DNA of 64,000 bases from Haliea sp. (GTDB taxonomy: Bacteria; Pseudomonadota; Gammaproteobacteria; Pseudomonadales; Halieaceae): the NCBI GenBank assembly GCA_024642245.1, contig JAHEBM010000001.1:62001-126000 (forward strand). The letters run 5' to 3'. The notes under the pieces were generated by a model. That model was given only the letters and a program-made list of their open reading frames with translations, was not told the origin of the DNA and searched no databases. Numbering within the stretch: the first letter of the stretch is position 1; the number at the start of each line of letters is the position of its first letter. Below, in pieces: positions 49,791 through 59,034 of this stretch. The translations under genes and the position numbers were made by a program.

Positions 49791-50359
49791 GGCAGGTTGA
49801 ACAGGTCTCGCCAGCGCTGCTCCAGCACAGCAACACCCAGGTTTTCCAGGGTGGCGATGTTCCGCGCCGGAATTTCATCCGGGTCGGTACTGTCGTCCAG
49901 CACACGGGTCAGCATATCCTCCCGCAGCAGGTGCACCATGGGATAGGGCGAACGATTGCTATAATGGCTGGCCGCAGCGACCGCCTCCCCCGCAAAAAGG
50001 TAGTTCGGGTGGAAACTTGCCAGTTGCACCATGCCCTCAAGCCCCGCCGCCAACAACAGGTCCTGGGCATCGTCGATAAAATCCAGGTACTCCTCGAAGT
50101 CGCCCAGGGCGGCGGGAAAAGCAAGCAGCGTGGTCGCGACCTCCTCCTCACTACTGTGCTGGAACAGATCCAGCTCCCGCAGGAATGCCCTGCGCAAATC
50201 GGCAGGCTCGGTCTGCTCACTGATGGCAATGCGCAGGCTTGCTGCCCCCAGCAAGGGGCGCGCGAACGGGCAGAGATTCAGGCCGACGACAAATCTCGCC
50301 AGCCAGGCACGGATATGCGCTTCCGCGATGGCCGGGTCAACAGAGGGCGACAATGACAT
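49787..50359 (-). CDS. DUF1415 family protein
   Basis: 190 residues. Recognised from IRAWLARFVVGLNLCPFARPLL, the conserved N-terminal stretch with a Cys-Pro-Phe motif, and from FHPNYLFAGEAVAAASHYSNRSPYPMVHLLREDML in the middle, both typical of DUF1415. Function unknown; the cysteine and histidines may bind metal. Its start overlaps the stop of the rubredoxin-reductase gene by one base, so the two are probably cotranscribed. Confidence 0.9.
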   Translation of the reverse strand: MSLSPSVDPAIAEAHIRAWLARFVVGLNLCPFARPLLGAASLRIAISEQTEPADLRRAFLRELDLFQHSSEEEVATTLLAFPAALGDFEEYLDFIDDAQDLLLAAGLEGMVQLASFHPNYLFAGEAVAAASHYSNRSPYPMVHLLREDMLTRVLDDSTDPDEIPARNIATLENLGVAVLEQRWRDLFNLP

Positions 50360-51729
50360 CAGCCCATAATGGCCGGCAATTCCTTCTGCAGTGCCATCTT
50401 TTCCTTTGTCGCCTCGCCGGTCAGGGCAAAACCGAGCAGCTTGCCACTGCCGTCGCGGAACTCGGCTTTCACATTGCTACCCTGGGCCTCCACGGACCAT
50501 TCGCCCTCGGCCCCGGGCGCCGGTGGCGCAACCACGACCGGGCAGGCCGGGGTTTTGATCGTGACCGGCATGGCCGGGTAGGTGACCTCGGTTGGCTCTC
50601 CAGCCAGGGTCTTGCCCAGGGCCCGGGCCGCGGCTACCAGCGGTGCGACATACACCAGCACGTGGCCATCAACCTCGGCACAATCGCCCATGGCATAGAC
50701 ATTGGGGGTGCTGGTTTCCAGCAACCGATTGGTGATAATGCCCCGGTTGGTTGCAATCCCCGAGGCCCTGGCCAGGCCAGTGCGCGGCCTGACCCCCACC
50801 GCGGACAGGACGATGTCCGCAGCAATCGTCCGGCCGTTGTTCAGGCTCACTGCCACGCCGTTATCCGACCTGTTCACGGCGGTCACCAGCGGGCCGAAGT
50901 GGAATGTTGCCCCCTTCTCCTCCAGTGCGGCCTGCACGGCTTTACCCGCGGCTTCCGGCAACAGGGTTGGCAGGCAGTACGCCAGGGGATCGACTGCTTC
51001 CACCTCAAAACCACCATTGATCAGGTCGTTGGTAAACTCACAGCCGATCAGGCCGCCCCCGATAATGCAGATTTTCCTGACCTTGTTCTTGGCAACGGCC
51101 GTGCGAAAATCATCGTAATCGAGCAGGTCATTGACGGAGTAAACCAGCTCCAGCGCATCGCCCTGTAGCGGCGGACTGATCACCTCGGCACCCACCGCAA
51201 GCACCAGCTTACCGTAGTGAATTGCAGTCTGGGCATCCCCGACCTTGATCAGCTGTTGTGCCGTATCGATCTCGTTGACCCGGGTCATGGTCCAGACACT
51301 GGCCTTGAGCAGCCTGGCCATGCTGCCAGCGTCCAGCTGGGCAAGGTCGTTGGCGCTGTGGTCCTTGGTGTACCCGGTGGACAACATGGGCTTTGAATAG
51401 GAACGTCCGTCATCCGAGCTTATGAGAATCAGGGGCGTGCTGTCGTCATACTTGCGAAATTCTTTGGCGAGGCTGTAGCCCGCCAGGCCGGTACCGATAA
51501 TGACGACGGGGGCATTGACCTTATCAACGACCGGCTCCTCGTGATGGGGGGTATCATCTACAGGTGCTTCCTCGAGTAATTCGAAATCCTCCTTACCCAC
51601 GCCGCAGTCGGGACAAAGCCAGTCCTCGGGTACATCCTCCCACTTGGTGCCCGGGGCAATGCCGTCATCCGGCCAACCTTCTTTTTCATCGTAAATCAGG
51701 CCACATACAATACATTCCCACTTACTCAT
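50359..51729 (-). CDS. Rubredoxin fused to NAD(P)H-rubredoxin reductase
   Basis: 456 residues. Residues 1-55 form a rubredoxin with both metal knuckles (CIVCG with Cys6/Cys9, CPDCG with Cys39/Cys42) and the conserved [14 protein letters not shown]. After an acidic linker a full FAD/NAD reductase follows: [17 protein letters not shown] (FAD), [16 protein letters not shown] (NAD), [12 protein letters not shown] (FAD), then a C-terminal KxxxGFALTGE domain. In Pseudomonas rubA and rubB are separate genes near ubiCA; here one protein carries both the electron carrier and its reductase, probably passing NADH electrons to an alkane hydroxylase-like enzyme or to oxygen/peroxide defence. ATG 51729 is the family-like start. 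Confidence 0.93.
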   Translation of the reverse strand: MSKWECIVCGLIYDEKEGWPDDGIAPGTKWEDVPEDWLCPDCGVGKEDFELLEEAPVDDTPHHEEPVVDKVNAPVVIIGTGLAGYSLAKEFRKYDDSTPLILISSDDGRSYSKPMLSTGYTKDHSANDLAQLDAGSMARLLKASVWTMTRVNEIDTAQQLIKVGDAQTAIHYGKLVLAVGAEVISPPLQGDALELVYSVNDLLDYDDFRTAVAKNKVRKICIIGGGLIGCEFTNDLINGGFEVEAVDPLAYCLPTLLPEAAGKAVQAALEEKGATFHFGPLVTAVNRSDNGVAVSLNNGRTIAADIVLSAVGVRPRTGLARASGIATNRGIITNRLLETSTPNVYAMGDCAEVDGHVLVYVAPLVAAARALGKTLAGEPTEVTYPAMPVTIKTPACPVVVAPPAPGAEGEWSVEAQGSNVKAEFRDGSGKLLGFALTGEATKEKMALQKELPAIMG

Positions 51730-51972
51730 GCCTGGTCTCTCTCTGTATTCCCCGGAAGCTTTTTTCAGCGCCATTGCAGGCAGTCGACCGAAAATCGACT
51801 GCGGGGTTATGGTCAAAATTTGGATCGCAACACTATAGGGTTGTGTAAAAATTGTGCAAGGGTTTTATCCCGGCGCGGGTCGGACAAACTGAACCGGGTG
51901 GCCGGGCTTGCATGCACCTTCCCTATCAAGCATCCTCGCTGCCTCCCCGGACGAGAGCGAGCCCGAGATAGC

Positions 51973-52602
51973 GTGCCCAGTTCCCCCAATTTCCGCCGTA
52001 TTGACCGTGAACCCCGGTGGCGAGCGACACGGCTTTACACCACCTCCGGGTTGCCCCCGGCCTGCCGGCCCTGGCTGCTCGACGATGGCTCCCTGACGAG
52101 TCGCCTGGTTGACATGGGCCGCGGGGAATTCAGGGTGCAGCGCCTGTACCAGGGCTGGCAGCTGCCACTGCTCTCGGAGTGCAAGCTGCTCGGGGTGCCA
52201 ATCCGGCAGCGGGCGCTGGTGAGGGAGGTGGGCCTGATGCTGGGGAGCCGGGTTGTCGTCTTCGCCCGCAGCGTTTTTCCCGTGACCAGTCTCACAGGTG
52301 ACCTCGCCCACCTGCGCTATCTGCAGAACCAATCACTGGGCGCGATACTGTTCAGGCACCCCAATATGCACCGCAGCCCTTTTGAGGTGGTGCGGATGCC
52401 CGGCGACAGTGACTACCTCCCCCGGGAACTGCGCCAATCGTCACCAGCATGGGGGCGCCGCTCACGTTTCCTGATCGGCGGGCGCAGCCTGATGGTAAGC
52501 GAGGTGTTCCTGCAGGGCTTCACGCCGTGGATTTCAGCCCTGCCGGTGCACAGGGCCCAGCGTGGCACGGTCAGCGCTGCAATTGTGCCGCCAACCCAGT
52601 AA
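51973..52602 (+). CDS. ubiC: Chorismate pyruvate-lyase
   Basis: Makes 4-hydroxybenzoate from chorismate, first step of ubiquinone synthesis. The family core is [46 protein letters not shown] (arginine and product-binding glycine region) and a C-terminal [15 protein letters not shown] with the catalytic Glu. From GTG 51973 the protein has 209 residues, longer than the usual 165-180, with a basic N-terminal extension; the track's 260-residue version is longer still. No strong ribosome site is visible, so the start is uncertain. Followed by ubiA after 35 bases. Confidence 0.87.
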   Translation: MPSSPNFRRIDREPRWRATRLYTTSGLPPACRPWLLDDGSLTSRLVDMGRGEFRVQRLYQGWQLPLLSECKLLGVPIRQRALVREVGLMLGSRVVVFARSVFPVTSLTGDLAHLRYLQNQSLGAILFRHPNMHRSPFEVVRMPGDSDYLPRELRQSSPAWGRRSRFLIGGRSLMVSEVFLQGFTPWISALPVHRAQRGTVSAAIVPPTQ

Positions 52603-52637
52603 GCTTGGTGTCTCCCGGACCCGTCACAGACCGATTC

Positions 52638-53498
52638 ATGCCGAAGACCTCGAAAACCAGCGCTCTGCTGCAGCTTATTCGCTTCGACAAGCCCATTGGT
52701 ACATTGTTGCTGCTGTGGCCCACGCTCTGGGCCCTGTGGATTGCTGCCGGCTCGGTGCCGGACATTCGCCTGCTGGCAATATTCGTGGCGGGCACCTTTC
52801 TCACGCGCTCCGCGGGCTGCATTGTCAACGACCTGGCCGATCGCCGTGTGGACGGGGCCGTCAAGCGAACCAGCGGGCGTCCGCTCGTCACCGGTGCTGT
52901 CACGGAAAAGGAGGCGCTGGCGCTTTTTTTCACCCTGATGCTGTTGGCCTTCGTGCTGGTATTGTTCACCAATGCCCTGACGGTAAGCCTGTCTGTTGTC
53001 GCGGTGGTGCTGGCCTCTACCTACCCGTTCATGAAACGCTACACCCAGCTGCCGCAGCTCGTGCTCGGGCTGGCCTTTTCCTGGGGTATCCCCATGGCTT
53101 TTGCCGCCCAGACCGGCACACTCCCGGCGGGGCTCTGGCTGGTGTTTCTGGGCAATCTCTGGTGGATCGTCGCGTACGACACCAAATACGCCATGGTAGA
53201 CCGCGATGACGACATACCCGCGGGCGTCAAATCCACCGCTATCCTGTTCGGTCGCCACGACCGTTTAGCCATTGCGATACTCCAGCTGTTGTGCCTGCTG
53301 ACACTGTACCTGGCGGGGCGGGCGTTCTCCCTGGGGCCCTGCTTCAACCTGTCCCTGGTGGTTTCAGGCGGCCTGTTTGGCTACCAGCAATATCTCATTC
53401 GCCATCGCGAGCGCGACGCCTGCTTCAGGGCCTTCCTTAACAACAACTGGGTGGGGCTGGTGATATTCGTCGGCATCGTTCTGCATTACGGCACCTGA
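52638..53498 (+). CDS. ubiA: 4-hydroxybenzoate octaprenyltransferase
   Basis: Membrane prenyltransferase attaching the isoprenoid chain in ubiquinone synthesis. 286 residues, eight to nine helices. The two Asp-rich prenyl-diphosphate motifs are NDLADRRVD in the first half and [12 protein letters not shown] in the second; [20 protein letters not shown] is the usual start. ATG 52638 is preferred to the track's 52449, which lies within ubiC. Pairs with ubiC as in E. coli and Pseudomonas. Confidence 0.96.
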   Translation: MPKTSKTSALLQLIRFDKPIGTLLLLWPTLWALWIAAGSVPDIRLLAIFVAGTFLTRSAGCIVNDLADRRVDGAVKRTSGRPLVTGAVTEKEALALFFTLMLLAFVLVLFTNALTVSLSVVAVVLASTYPFMKRYTQLPQLVLGLAFSWGIPMAFAAQTGTLPAGLWLVFLGNLWWIVAYDTKYAMVDRDDDIPAGVKSTAILFGRHDRLAIAILQLLCLLTLYLAGRAFSLGPCFNLSLVVSGGLFGYQQYLIRHRERDACFRAFLNNNWVGLVIFVGIVLHYGT

Positions 53499-53510
53499 GT
53501 GAATGGCTCA

Positions 53511-54659
53511 ATGTCTGTGACAGTGGAGTTCCTCAGCAGTCTTGCACAGGTCGCCGCAACCGACTGGAACGCCGTTGCGGGGGAGGACTACCCGTTCATC
53601 CGCCATGAGTTTCTTTACGGTCTTGAGCAAACCCGTTCCGCCTGCGCAGACACGGGCTGGCAGGCCTGTCACCTGCTTATGCGGGACGCTGTGGGCATCC
53701 TCGCCGTCATGCCGCTTTACCTCAAATCCCACTCCTATGGCGAGTATGTATTTGACTGGTCCTGGGCGGACGCGTGGCAGCGCAGCGGCCTCAGCTATTA
53801 TCCCAAGCTGGTAAGCGCCATACCCTTCACCCCGGCCACGGGTCCCCGCCTCTGCATGCGGCCGGATGCGAACGCCGAAGCAACCTGGGCCACGGCCCTG
53901 CAGGCGATACGGCAATTGGCAAGCCGACAGGAAATTTCTTCCTGGCACCTGCTCTTTCCCGAGGAAAAAGTTGCCTCGCGCTTACTGCAGGCCGGCCTGC
54001 ACCGGCGAACCGCCACCCAGTTTCACTGGCTTAACCGGGGCTATGATTGCTTTGATGATTTCCTGGCGGAGTTCACCAGCCGCAAACGCAAGAACCTGCG
54101 CCGGGAGCGGGCCCGGGTCGCAGAGCAGGGCATCGTCCTGAAGACCCTCCACGGCACAGACATCGGTACACAGCACTGGCGGCAGTTTCACCGGTTTTAC
54201 CAGTTAACCTATGCCAAGCGCAGCGGGCACGGGGGCTATCTCACCGAAGCCTTTTTTACCGAAACCGCCCCGCGACTCGGCGACCAGGTGATCATGGTGC
54301 TGGCCTACCTGGAAGGCCATGCAGTGGCGGGCGCACTGTATTTTCGTTCCGCCGATACGCTTTACGGGCGTTACTGGGGCTGTGAGCGCGAATACGATTG
54401 CCTGCATTTCGAGGCCTGCTACTACCAGGGTATTGAATACTGCATCAAGCACGGTCTCAGTCGCTTTGACCCGGGCGCCCAGGGTGAACACAAAATCCAG
54501 CGGGGCTTTCGCCCGGTTCCCACCTGGTCAAACCACTGGATTGCCGATCCGCGCCTGTCGGCAGCCGTCGGTGACTTTACGCGCAGCGAGGCAGTTCACA
54601 ACGAGGCTTATCTGCGACAGGCATCCACTTTGCTGCCATTCAGGACAAGCGACGGCTGA
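53511..54659 (+). CDS. GNAT-fold acyltransferase-like protein (FemAB-like, PF04339/DUF482)
   Basis: 382 residues from ATG 53511 (the track adds four codons from an in-frame GTG). It matches the PF04339 family by WNAVAGEDYPFIRHEFLYGLEQ, GILAVMPLYLKSHSYGEYVFDWSWADA, FTSRKRKNLRRERARV, and VAGALYFRSADTLYGRYWGCEREYDCLHFEACYYQGIEYCIKHG, ending DPGAQGEHKIQRGFRPVPTWSNHW. The fold is FemAB/GNAT-like with two acyltransferase lobes, so transfer of an amino acid or acyl group is plausible, but no substrate is known for the family. It follows ubiA by 12 bases and may be cotranscribed. Confidence 0.85.
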   Translation: MSVTVEFLSSLAQVAATDWNAVAGEDYPFIRHEFLYGLEQTRSACADTGWQACHLLMRDAVGILAVMPLYLKSHSYGEYVFDWSWADAWQRSGLSYYPKLVSAIPFTPATGPRLCMRPDANAEATWATALQAIRQLASRQEISSWHLLFPEEKVASRLLQAGLHRRTATQFHWLNRGYDCFDDFLAEFTSRKRKNLRRERARVAEQGIVLKTLHGTDIGTQHWRQFHRFYQLTYAKRSGHGGYLTEAFFTETAPRLGDQVIMVLAYLEGHAVAGALYFRSADTLYGRYWGCEREYDCLHFEACYYQGIEYCIKHGLSRFDPGAQGEHKIQRGFRPVPTWSNHWIADPRLSAAVGDFTRSEAVHNEAYLRQASTLLPFRTSDG

Positions 54660-54675
54660 GACTAGCCATCACCCA

Positions 54676-55056
54676 TTAAACACGGCTCTTGTGCGCCAGG
54701 GTGTGTGCATGCTGCTCCCAGTTCCGACCGTCAAATTCGGTAATCCTGATTGCCTGGGGCCGGGTGTCCAGGCAATTTACATTGACATCGATACCGTCGG
54801 GATTGGAACGCGGCGTGTAAAACGGCTTGATGCCGCAATGACGACAGAACGTGTGCCTGGCAACCCCGGTATTGAATGTATAGCTCACCAGCGCCTCTTC
54901 ACCTGTAACCAGCGTGAAGTTTACGGCCGGTACTATCAGGTGCAGGAAACCGCCCTTTGTGCATATCGAACAATTGCAGCGCTCAACATCCAGGGTCCGG
55001 GGCGCTTCCACCGTAAAACTCACCGCCCCACAGTGACAACTGCCCCGATAGATCAT
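54676..55056 (-). CDS. GFA/CENP-V family zinc protein
   Basis: 126 residues from ATG 55056 with AGG upstream. Three cysteine motifs are ordered as in the GFA family (glutathione-dependent formaldehyde-activating enzyme / CENP-V fold): GSCHCGAV, RCNCSICTKGG and FCRHCGIKPFY, enough for two zinc sites. Formaldehyde or glutathione activity cannot be assigned without tests; many members are of unknown function. Convergent with the preceding acyltransferase gene and isolated on the minus strand ahead of DUF938. Confidence 0.88.
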   Translation of the reverse strand: MIYRGSCHCGAVSFTVEAPRTLDVERCNCSICTKGGFLHLIVPAVNFTLVTGEEALVSYTFNTGVARHTFCRHCGIKPFYTPRSNPDGIDVNVNCLDTRPQAIRITEFDGRNWEQHAHTLAHKSRV

Positions 55057-55156
55057 ATGCACCTGCCCAAGTTGATAAATAGGGCCCAGCGGCCCGGCTG
55101 CGACGGGAAAACCGGGTTTTTGTACAACACCCCGCGAGTACCGGCCACCATGTTAT

Positions 55157-55759
55157 CTATACCTTGCGCCACAGCAACAGGCGATTGTTGGCCGGCATCT
55201 CGTGATCGGCCTGCAGGCTGAAGCCCGCGCGCCCGGCCAGTGTGTTCACCGCATCAAAATCCCGAATGGCGCTCTGGGGGTGCTGCTGTGCCAGCCATTG
55301 GTCGAATCGGGCGTTGCTGGGGCTGGTGTACTGGCCGCCATAGTTGAAAGGGCCGTAAATCGCCAGCAATGTATCGGCGCCGGCCTGTCTGGCCAGGGCG
55401 GCGAAGCACTGCTCCACCGCGGGAAATGACATGATATGCAGGCTGTTGGCGCTGAACAGTGCGTCGGGGACAGCCACCGGCCAGGGATCGGCCCGCACAT
55501 CCAGCGCCAGCGGCGGCAGCAGGTTATTACCGGTGTACGCGGCGCAGCGCGGTTGCAGAACCGGCAGGTTACCGGGCAGTTCGGTAGGCTGCCACTGCAA
55601 CCAGGGCATATTGGCCGCAAAGTGGCAGGCATGCTGGCCGGTGCCGCTGGCGATTTCCAGCACAGCGCGCCGATCGGCAAAGGCCTGACACAACACCTCC
55701 AGGATGAAATCCTTATTGTTTTCGCAGGACTGGGAAAAAGGCAAAGCGTCCGGGTTCAC
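55157..55759 (-). CDS. DUF938 family SAM-dependent methyltransferase-like protein
   Basis: 200 residues from GTG 55759. N-terminal FSQSCENNKDFILEVLCQAFADRRAVLEIASGTGQHACHFA contains the motif I loop EIASGTGQHA and is characteristic of DUF938; DALFSANSLHIMSFPAVEQCFAAL and IYGPFNYGGQYTSPSNARFDQWL follow. Substrate unknown. It starts 2 bases after the yaaA stop, so the two are probably cotranscribed. Confidence 0.9.
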   Translation of the reverse strand: MNPDALPFSQSCENNKDFILEVLCQAFADRRAVLEIASGTGQHACHFAANMPWLQWQPTELPGNLPVLQPRCAAYTGNNLLPPLALDVRADPWPVAVPDALFSANSLHIMSFPAVEQCFAALARQAGADTLLAIYGPFNYGGQYTSPSNARFDQWLAQQHPQSAIRDFDAVNTLAGRAGFSLQADHEMPANNRLLLWRKV

Positions 55760-55761
55760 GT

Positions 55762-56547
55762 TCAGGTCGCCGCGGGAGGTGCATCGCGGGTGAACACCAG
55801 CTCCCGGGCTGTGGACTCGGACGCGCTGTAGCGATAACCGTCACCCCTGAACTTCTTCAGGCCAGCGGGATCATTGAGTTCACGATCGATGATAAAGCGC
55901 GCCATTTGACCCCGGGCTTTTTTCGCGAAGAAGCTGATGATCTTGTACTTGCCCGCCTTCAGGTCCTTGAACACCGGGGTGATGATTTCGGCATCGAGGG
56001 CGCGAGGCCGGATGACCTGGAAATATTCGTTCGAAGCGAGGTTGACGAGGACTTTCGAACCGGATTTTTTCAGCTCACGGTTAAGCTCGACGGTAATGGC
56101 ATCGCCCCAGAATTCGTAGAGGTTGCGCCCACCACGGTTCGCGAACTTCAGGCCCATTTCAAGCCGGTAGGGCTGCATCAGGTCAAGCGGGCGCAACATG
56201 CCGTATAAACCGGAAAGAATGCGCAGGTGCTGCTGGGCAAAACCCAGGCCAGAGGAATCCAGGCTGTCCGCGTCCAAGCCAGTGTAAACGTCGCCCCGGA
56301 AGGCGAGTATGGCCTGCTTGGCATTGGCCAGGCTGAAGGGTACTCCCCAATCCATAAAACGCCGGTGATTCAACGCCGCTATCTTCTCGCTAACGCCCAT
56401 CAACTCGCGGATATCGGCAGGGTCGAGCACGCGGGCATCATCCACCAGGTCGGCAGAGCGTTCCAGGAAACGCGGCTGGGTTGACTTGCGGGTGGTTGGG
56501 GGGGTGTCGAAATCCAGCGTCTTGGCCGGGGAAATTACCGTCAACAT
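55762..56547 (-). CDS. yaaA: Peroxide stress protein YaaA (DUF328)
   Basis: Lowers free iron under hydrogen peroxide stress in E. coli and binds DNA; the exact chemistry is unknown. 261 residues; starts MLTVISPAKTLDFDTPPTTRKSTQPRFL and contains AILAFRGDVYTGLDA, LSGLYGMLRPLDLMQPYRLEMG, NLASNEYFQVI and FFAKKARGQMARFIIDREL, all core YaaA motifs. Divergent from the TRAP transporter genes. Confidence 0.96.
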   Translation of the reverse strand: MLTVISPAKTLDFDTPPTTRKSTQPRFLERSADLVDDARVLDPADIRELMGVSEKIAALNHRRFMDWGVPFSLANAKQAILAFRGDVYTGLDADSLDSSGLGFAQQHLRILSGLYGMLRPLDLMQPYRLEMGLKFANRGGRNLYEFWGDAITVELNRELKKSGSKVLVNLASNEYFQVIRPRALDAEIITPVFKDLKAGKYKIISFFAKKARGQMARFIIDRELNDPAGLKKFRGDGYRYSASESTARELVFTRDAPPAAT

Positions 56548-56647
56548 ATCTATGATTCCGTGTCAGGAAGCCGGTCTGAATAAGTTTTCACGTCGGGGAA
56601 GTGGCTATGATACTCTGCGCCACAATAATCAAAAAGACTTATCAGAC

Positions 56648-57163
56648 ATGAGTCTACTACGCGCAACTGTGCATTACATTGACGTTTTCACCGATCGCAC
56701 CGGTCGCCTGCTGGCGTGGCTGGTGCTGGCCATGGCCCTGCTGACGACCGTGGTAGTGGTTATGCGATACGGCTTCAGTTACGGCTCGATAATGGCGCAG
56801 GAAGCCGTTACCTATATGCATGGTTGCCTGTTCATGCTGGGAACCGCCTACGCGCTCAAGAGCGAATCACATGTGCGCGTGGATATTTTCTATCGCGGTT
56901 TCAGCGCACGCACCAAAGCCTGGGTAAACAGTCTCGGTGGCATCGTCTTCCTGATGCCCCTGTGTGCTTTTATCGGTTTTTCCAGCTGGAACTACGTGAG
57001 TGAATCCTGGTTGATACGCGAAACCTCACCGGAGCCGGGAGGTATCCCCGCCGTATTCCTGCTCAAGAGCGTAATCCCGCTGATGGCATTCAACCTTTTT
57101 CTCCAGGGACTAGCGGAGACCTTGCGCAGCGCCCTGATACTGGTGGAGCCGCAGTCCGCATAA
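56648..57163 (+). CDS. TRAP transporter small membrane subunit (DctQ type)
   Basis: 171 residues, four predicted helices (LAWLVLAMALLTTVVVVMRYGFSYG; the YMHGCLFMLGTAYAL region; GGIVFLMPLCAFIGFSSW; the C-terminal VIPLMAFNLFLQGL). MAQEAVTYMHGCLFMLGTAYALKSESHVRVDIFY is the conserved DctQ motif. It helps DctM import an organic acid or similar solute using a sodium or proton gradient. ATG 56648 avoids the track's extension into the yaaA promoter region. Its stop TAA overlaps the dctM start by one base. Confidence 0.93.
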   Translation: MSLLRATVHYIDVFTDRTGRLLAWLVLAMALLTTVVVVMRYGFSYGSIMAQEAVTYMHGCLFMLGTAYALKSESHVRVDIFYRGFSARTKAWVNSLGGIVFLMPLCAFIGFSSWNYVSESWLIRETSPEPGGIPAVFLLKSVIPLMAFNLFLQGLAETLRSALILVEPQSA

Positions 57164-58524
57164 TGGATTATATCTCGCTCTATATGTTCCTGGCGGTTTG
57201 CCTGATGCTTATGTTCGGCTACCCGGTCGCTTTCACCCTGGCCGGCACCGCGCTGGGTTTCGCGGCTGCCGGAATTCTCACCGGCCACTTCGATGCCAGT
57301 TTTCTCGCCGCATTGCCGGGCCGCATATTCGGGACCATGAGTAACGACACGCTTATCGCGGTGCCGCTGTTCATCCTCATGGGAGTCATACTGGAAAAAT
57401 CCCGGGTGGCCGAAGAGTTGCTGGGAAGCATGGCAAAACTGTTTGGCACCATGCGTGGCGGCCTGGGTATCTCCGTCGTGGTGGTCGGTATGCTGCTTGC
57501 TGCCAGTACCGGCATCGTCGGCGCCACGGTGGTGACAATGGGGCTTCTCTCATTACCCTCAATGCTCAAGGCCGGCTACCGGCCGTCACTGGCCGCCGGT
57601 ACCATTTGCGCCACCGGGACCCTCGGGCAGATCATTCCGCCGTCCATCGCCCTGGTACTGCTGGGCGACATACTCTCCAATGCCTACCAACGCGCCCAGC
57701 TGAAAATGGACATCTTCAACCCCCAGACAGTGTCCGTGGGTGACCTGTTCGTCGGGGCGCTGATACCGGGAACAATGCTGGTCGGCATGTACATCCTCTA
57801 CCTGCTGGTTTACGCGCGCCTGAAGCCCAACGCCGCACCTGCCGCTGAAGTGGAGCACACCACTGCCATCGAGATCATGAAAGGGCTGCTGCCACCGCTG
57901 GTCCTGATCCTGCTGGTACTGGGGTCAATACTATCCGGAGCCGCAACACCTACCGAAGCAGCGGGTATCGGCGCAAGCGGTGCGCTTGTGCTGGCCTTCG
58001 GAAAAAGGCAGATGGACGTGGCGCGCTTGCGAGAGGTCGTGGTCAACACCATGGAGGTGACCGCGATGGTGTTCCTGATCCTCATAGGTGCCGCCGTATT
58101 CTCTCTCGTATTTCGTGGTTTTGGCGGCGAGGAATTAATCCACCAGTTTTTTATGGATCTTCCCGGCGGTGTGGTCGCAGCGACCCTGATCGTCATGCTG
58201 GTGATCTTCCTGCTGGGCTTTATCCTGGATTTTATCGAGATCACTTTCGTGGTCGTACCCATCGTGGGCCCCATCCTGCTGACCATGGGTGTGGATCCGA
58301 TATGGCTGGGTATCATGATCGCATTGAACCTGCAGACCTCGTTCCTCACGCCACCGTTCGGGTTCGCACTTTTCTACCTGCGTGGGGTTGCCCCGCCGGA
58401 GCTCACGACCGGCGCTATCTACCGCGGTGTTGTTCCCTTTATACTGATCCAGATCCTCGCCATGGTGGCCCTGTGGTATTGGCCGGCGATGGCTACCTGG
58501 CTGCCAGCACTGCTTAAAAACTAG
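57163..58524 (+). CDS. TRAP transporter large membrane subunit (DctM type)
   Basis: 453 residues, about twelve helices. DctM features: PVAFTLAGTALGFAAAG near the start, VPLFILMGVILEKS, GMLLAASTGIVGATVVTMGLLSLPSMLKAGY, GTICATGTLGQIIPPSIALVLLGD and the second-half LGFILDFIEITFVVVPIVGPILLTMGVDPIWLGIMIALNLQTSFLTPPFGFALFYLRGV. Works with the small subunit and the binding protein encoded at 59035. A yciA-type thioesterase gene follows. Confidence 0.95.
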   Translation: MDYISLYMFLAVCLMLMFGYPVAFTLAGTALGFAAAGILTGHFDASFLAALPGRIFGTMSNDTLIAVPLFILMGVILEKSRVAEELLGSMAKLFGTMRGGLGISVVVVGMLLAASTGIVGATVVTMGLLSLPSMLKAGYRPSLAAGTICATGTLGQIIPPSIALVLLGDILSNAYQRAQLKMDIFNPQTVSVGDLFVGALIPGTMLVGMYILYLLVYARLKPNAAPAAEVEHTTAIEIMKGLLPPLVLILLVLGSILSGAATPTEAAGIGASGALVLAFGKRQMDVARLREVVVNTMEVTAMVFLILIGAAVFSLVFRGFGGEELIHQFFMDLPGGVVAATLIVMLVIFLLGFILDFIEITFVVVPIVGPILLTMGVDPIWLGIMIALNLQTSFLTPPFGFALFYLRGVAPPELTTGAIYRGVVPFILIQILAMVALWYWPAMATWLPALLKN

Positions 58525-58587
58525 TCTGGTGTACCGCTGGAAGAAACATTGCGGCAATAAGCGACCAACAATAATTAGGCCTATACC

Positions 58588-58980
58588 ATGAGCGACATCG
58601 ACAGCGCACCAGTTCCCCAGGGTGACCTCGCCCTGCAGACCGTAGCCATGCCGAAGGATACCAATGCCAACGGCGACATCTTCGGTGGCTGGCTATTGTC
58701 ACAAATGGATATCGCCGGCATGGTCACCGCCAGCGAGGTGGCCGGCGGCCGCGTGGCGACGGTGGCTATTGACGGCATGGCATTCCTGACCCCGGTTCAC
58801 GTGGGAGCGGTCGTTTCCTGCTACTGCGACGTGCTGGAGATAGGCCGCAGTTCCATTCGCATCGTAGTGGAAGTGTGGATCAATTCGCCCCACGACGGTG
58901 AGCCGCTCAAGGTAACCGAAGGTGAGTTTGTCTTCGTCGCCATCGACCAGTCCGGGCGGACCAGGGCAATCCAGAACTAG
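58588..58980 (+). CDS. yciA: Acyl-CoA thioesterase (YciA-like hotdog)
   Basis: 130-residue hotdog-fold thioesterase hydrolysing acyl-CoA. MPKDTNANGDIFGGWLLSQMDIAG contains the catalytic NxNGDIFGG; the VATVAIDGMAFLTPVHVGAVVSCYC and RIVVEVWINS strands follow. It is in the same orientation as the TRAP membrane genes, 63 bases after dctM, but its link to transport is unclear. Confidence 0.93.
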   Translation: MSDIDSAPVPQGDLALQTVAMPKDTNANGDIFGGWLLSQMDIAGMVTASEVAGGRVATVAIDGMAFLTPVHVGAVVSCYCDVLEIGRSSIRIVVEVWINSPHDGEPLKVTEGEFVFVAIDQSGRTRAIQN

Positions 58981-59034
58981 TGTCGCACTGCCTCTGGATA
59001 TGCCAATAAGCAGACAGCGCCCGTCCCACGAAAA

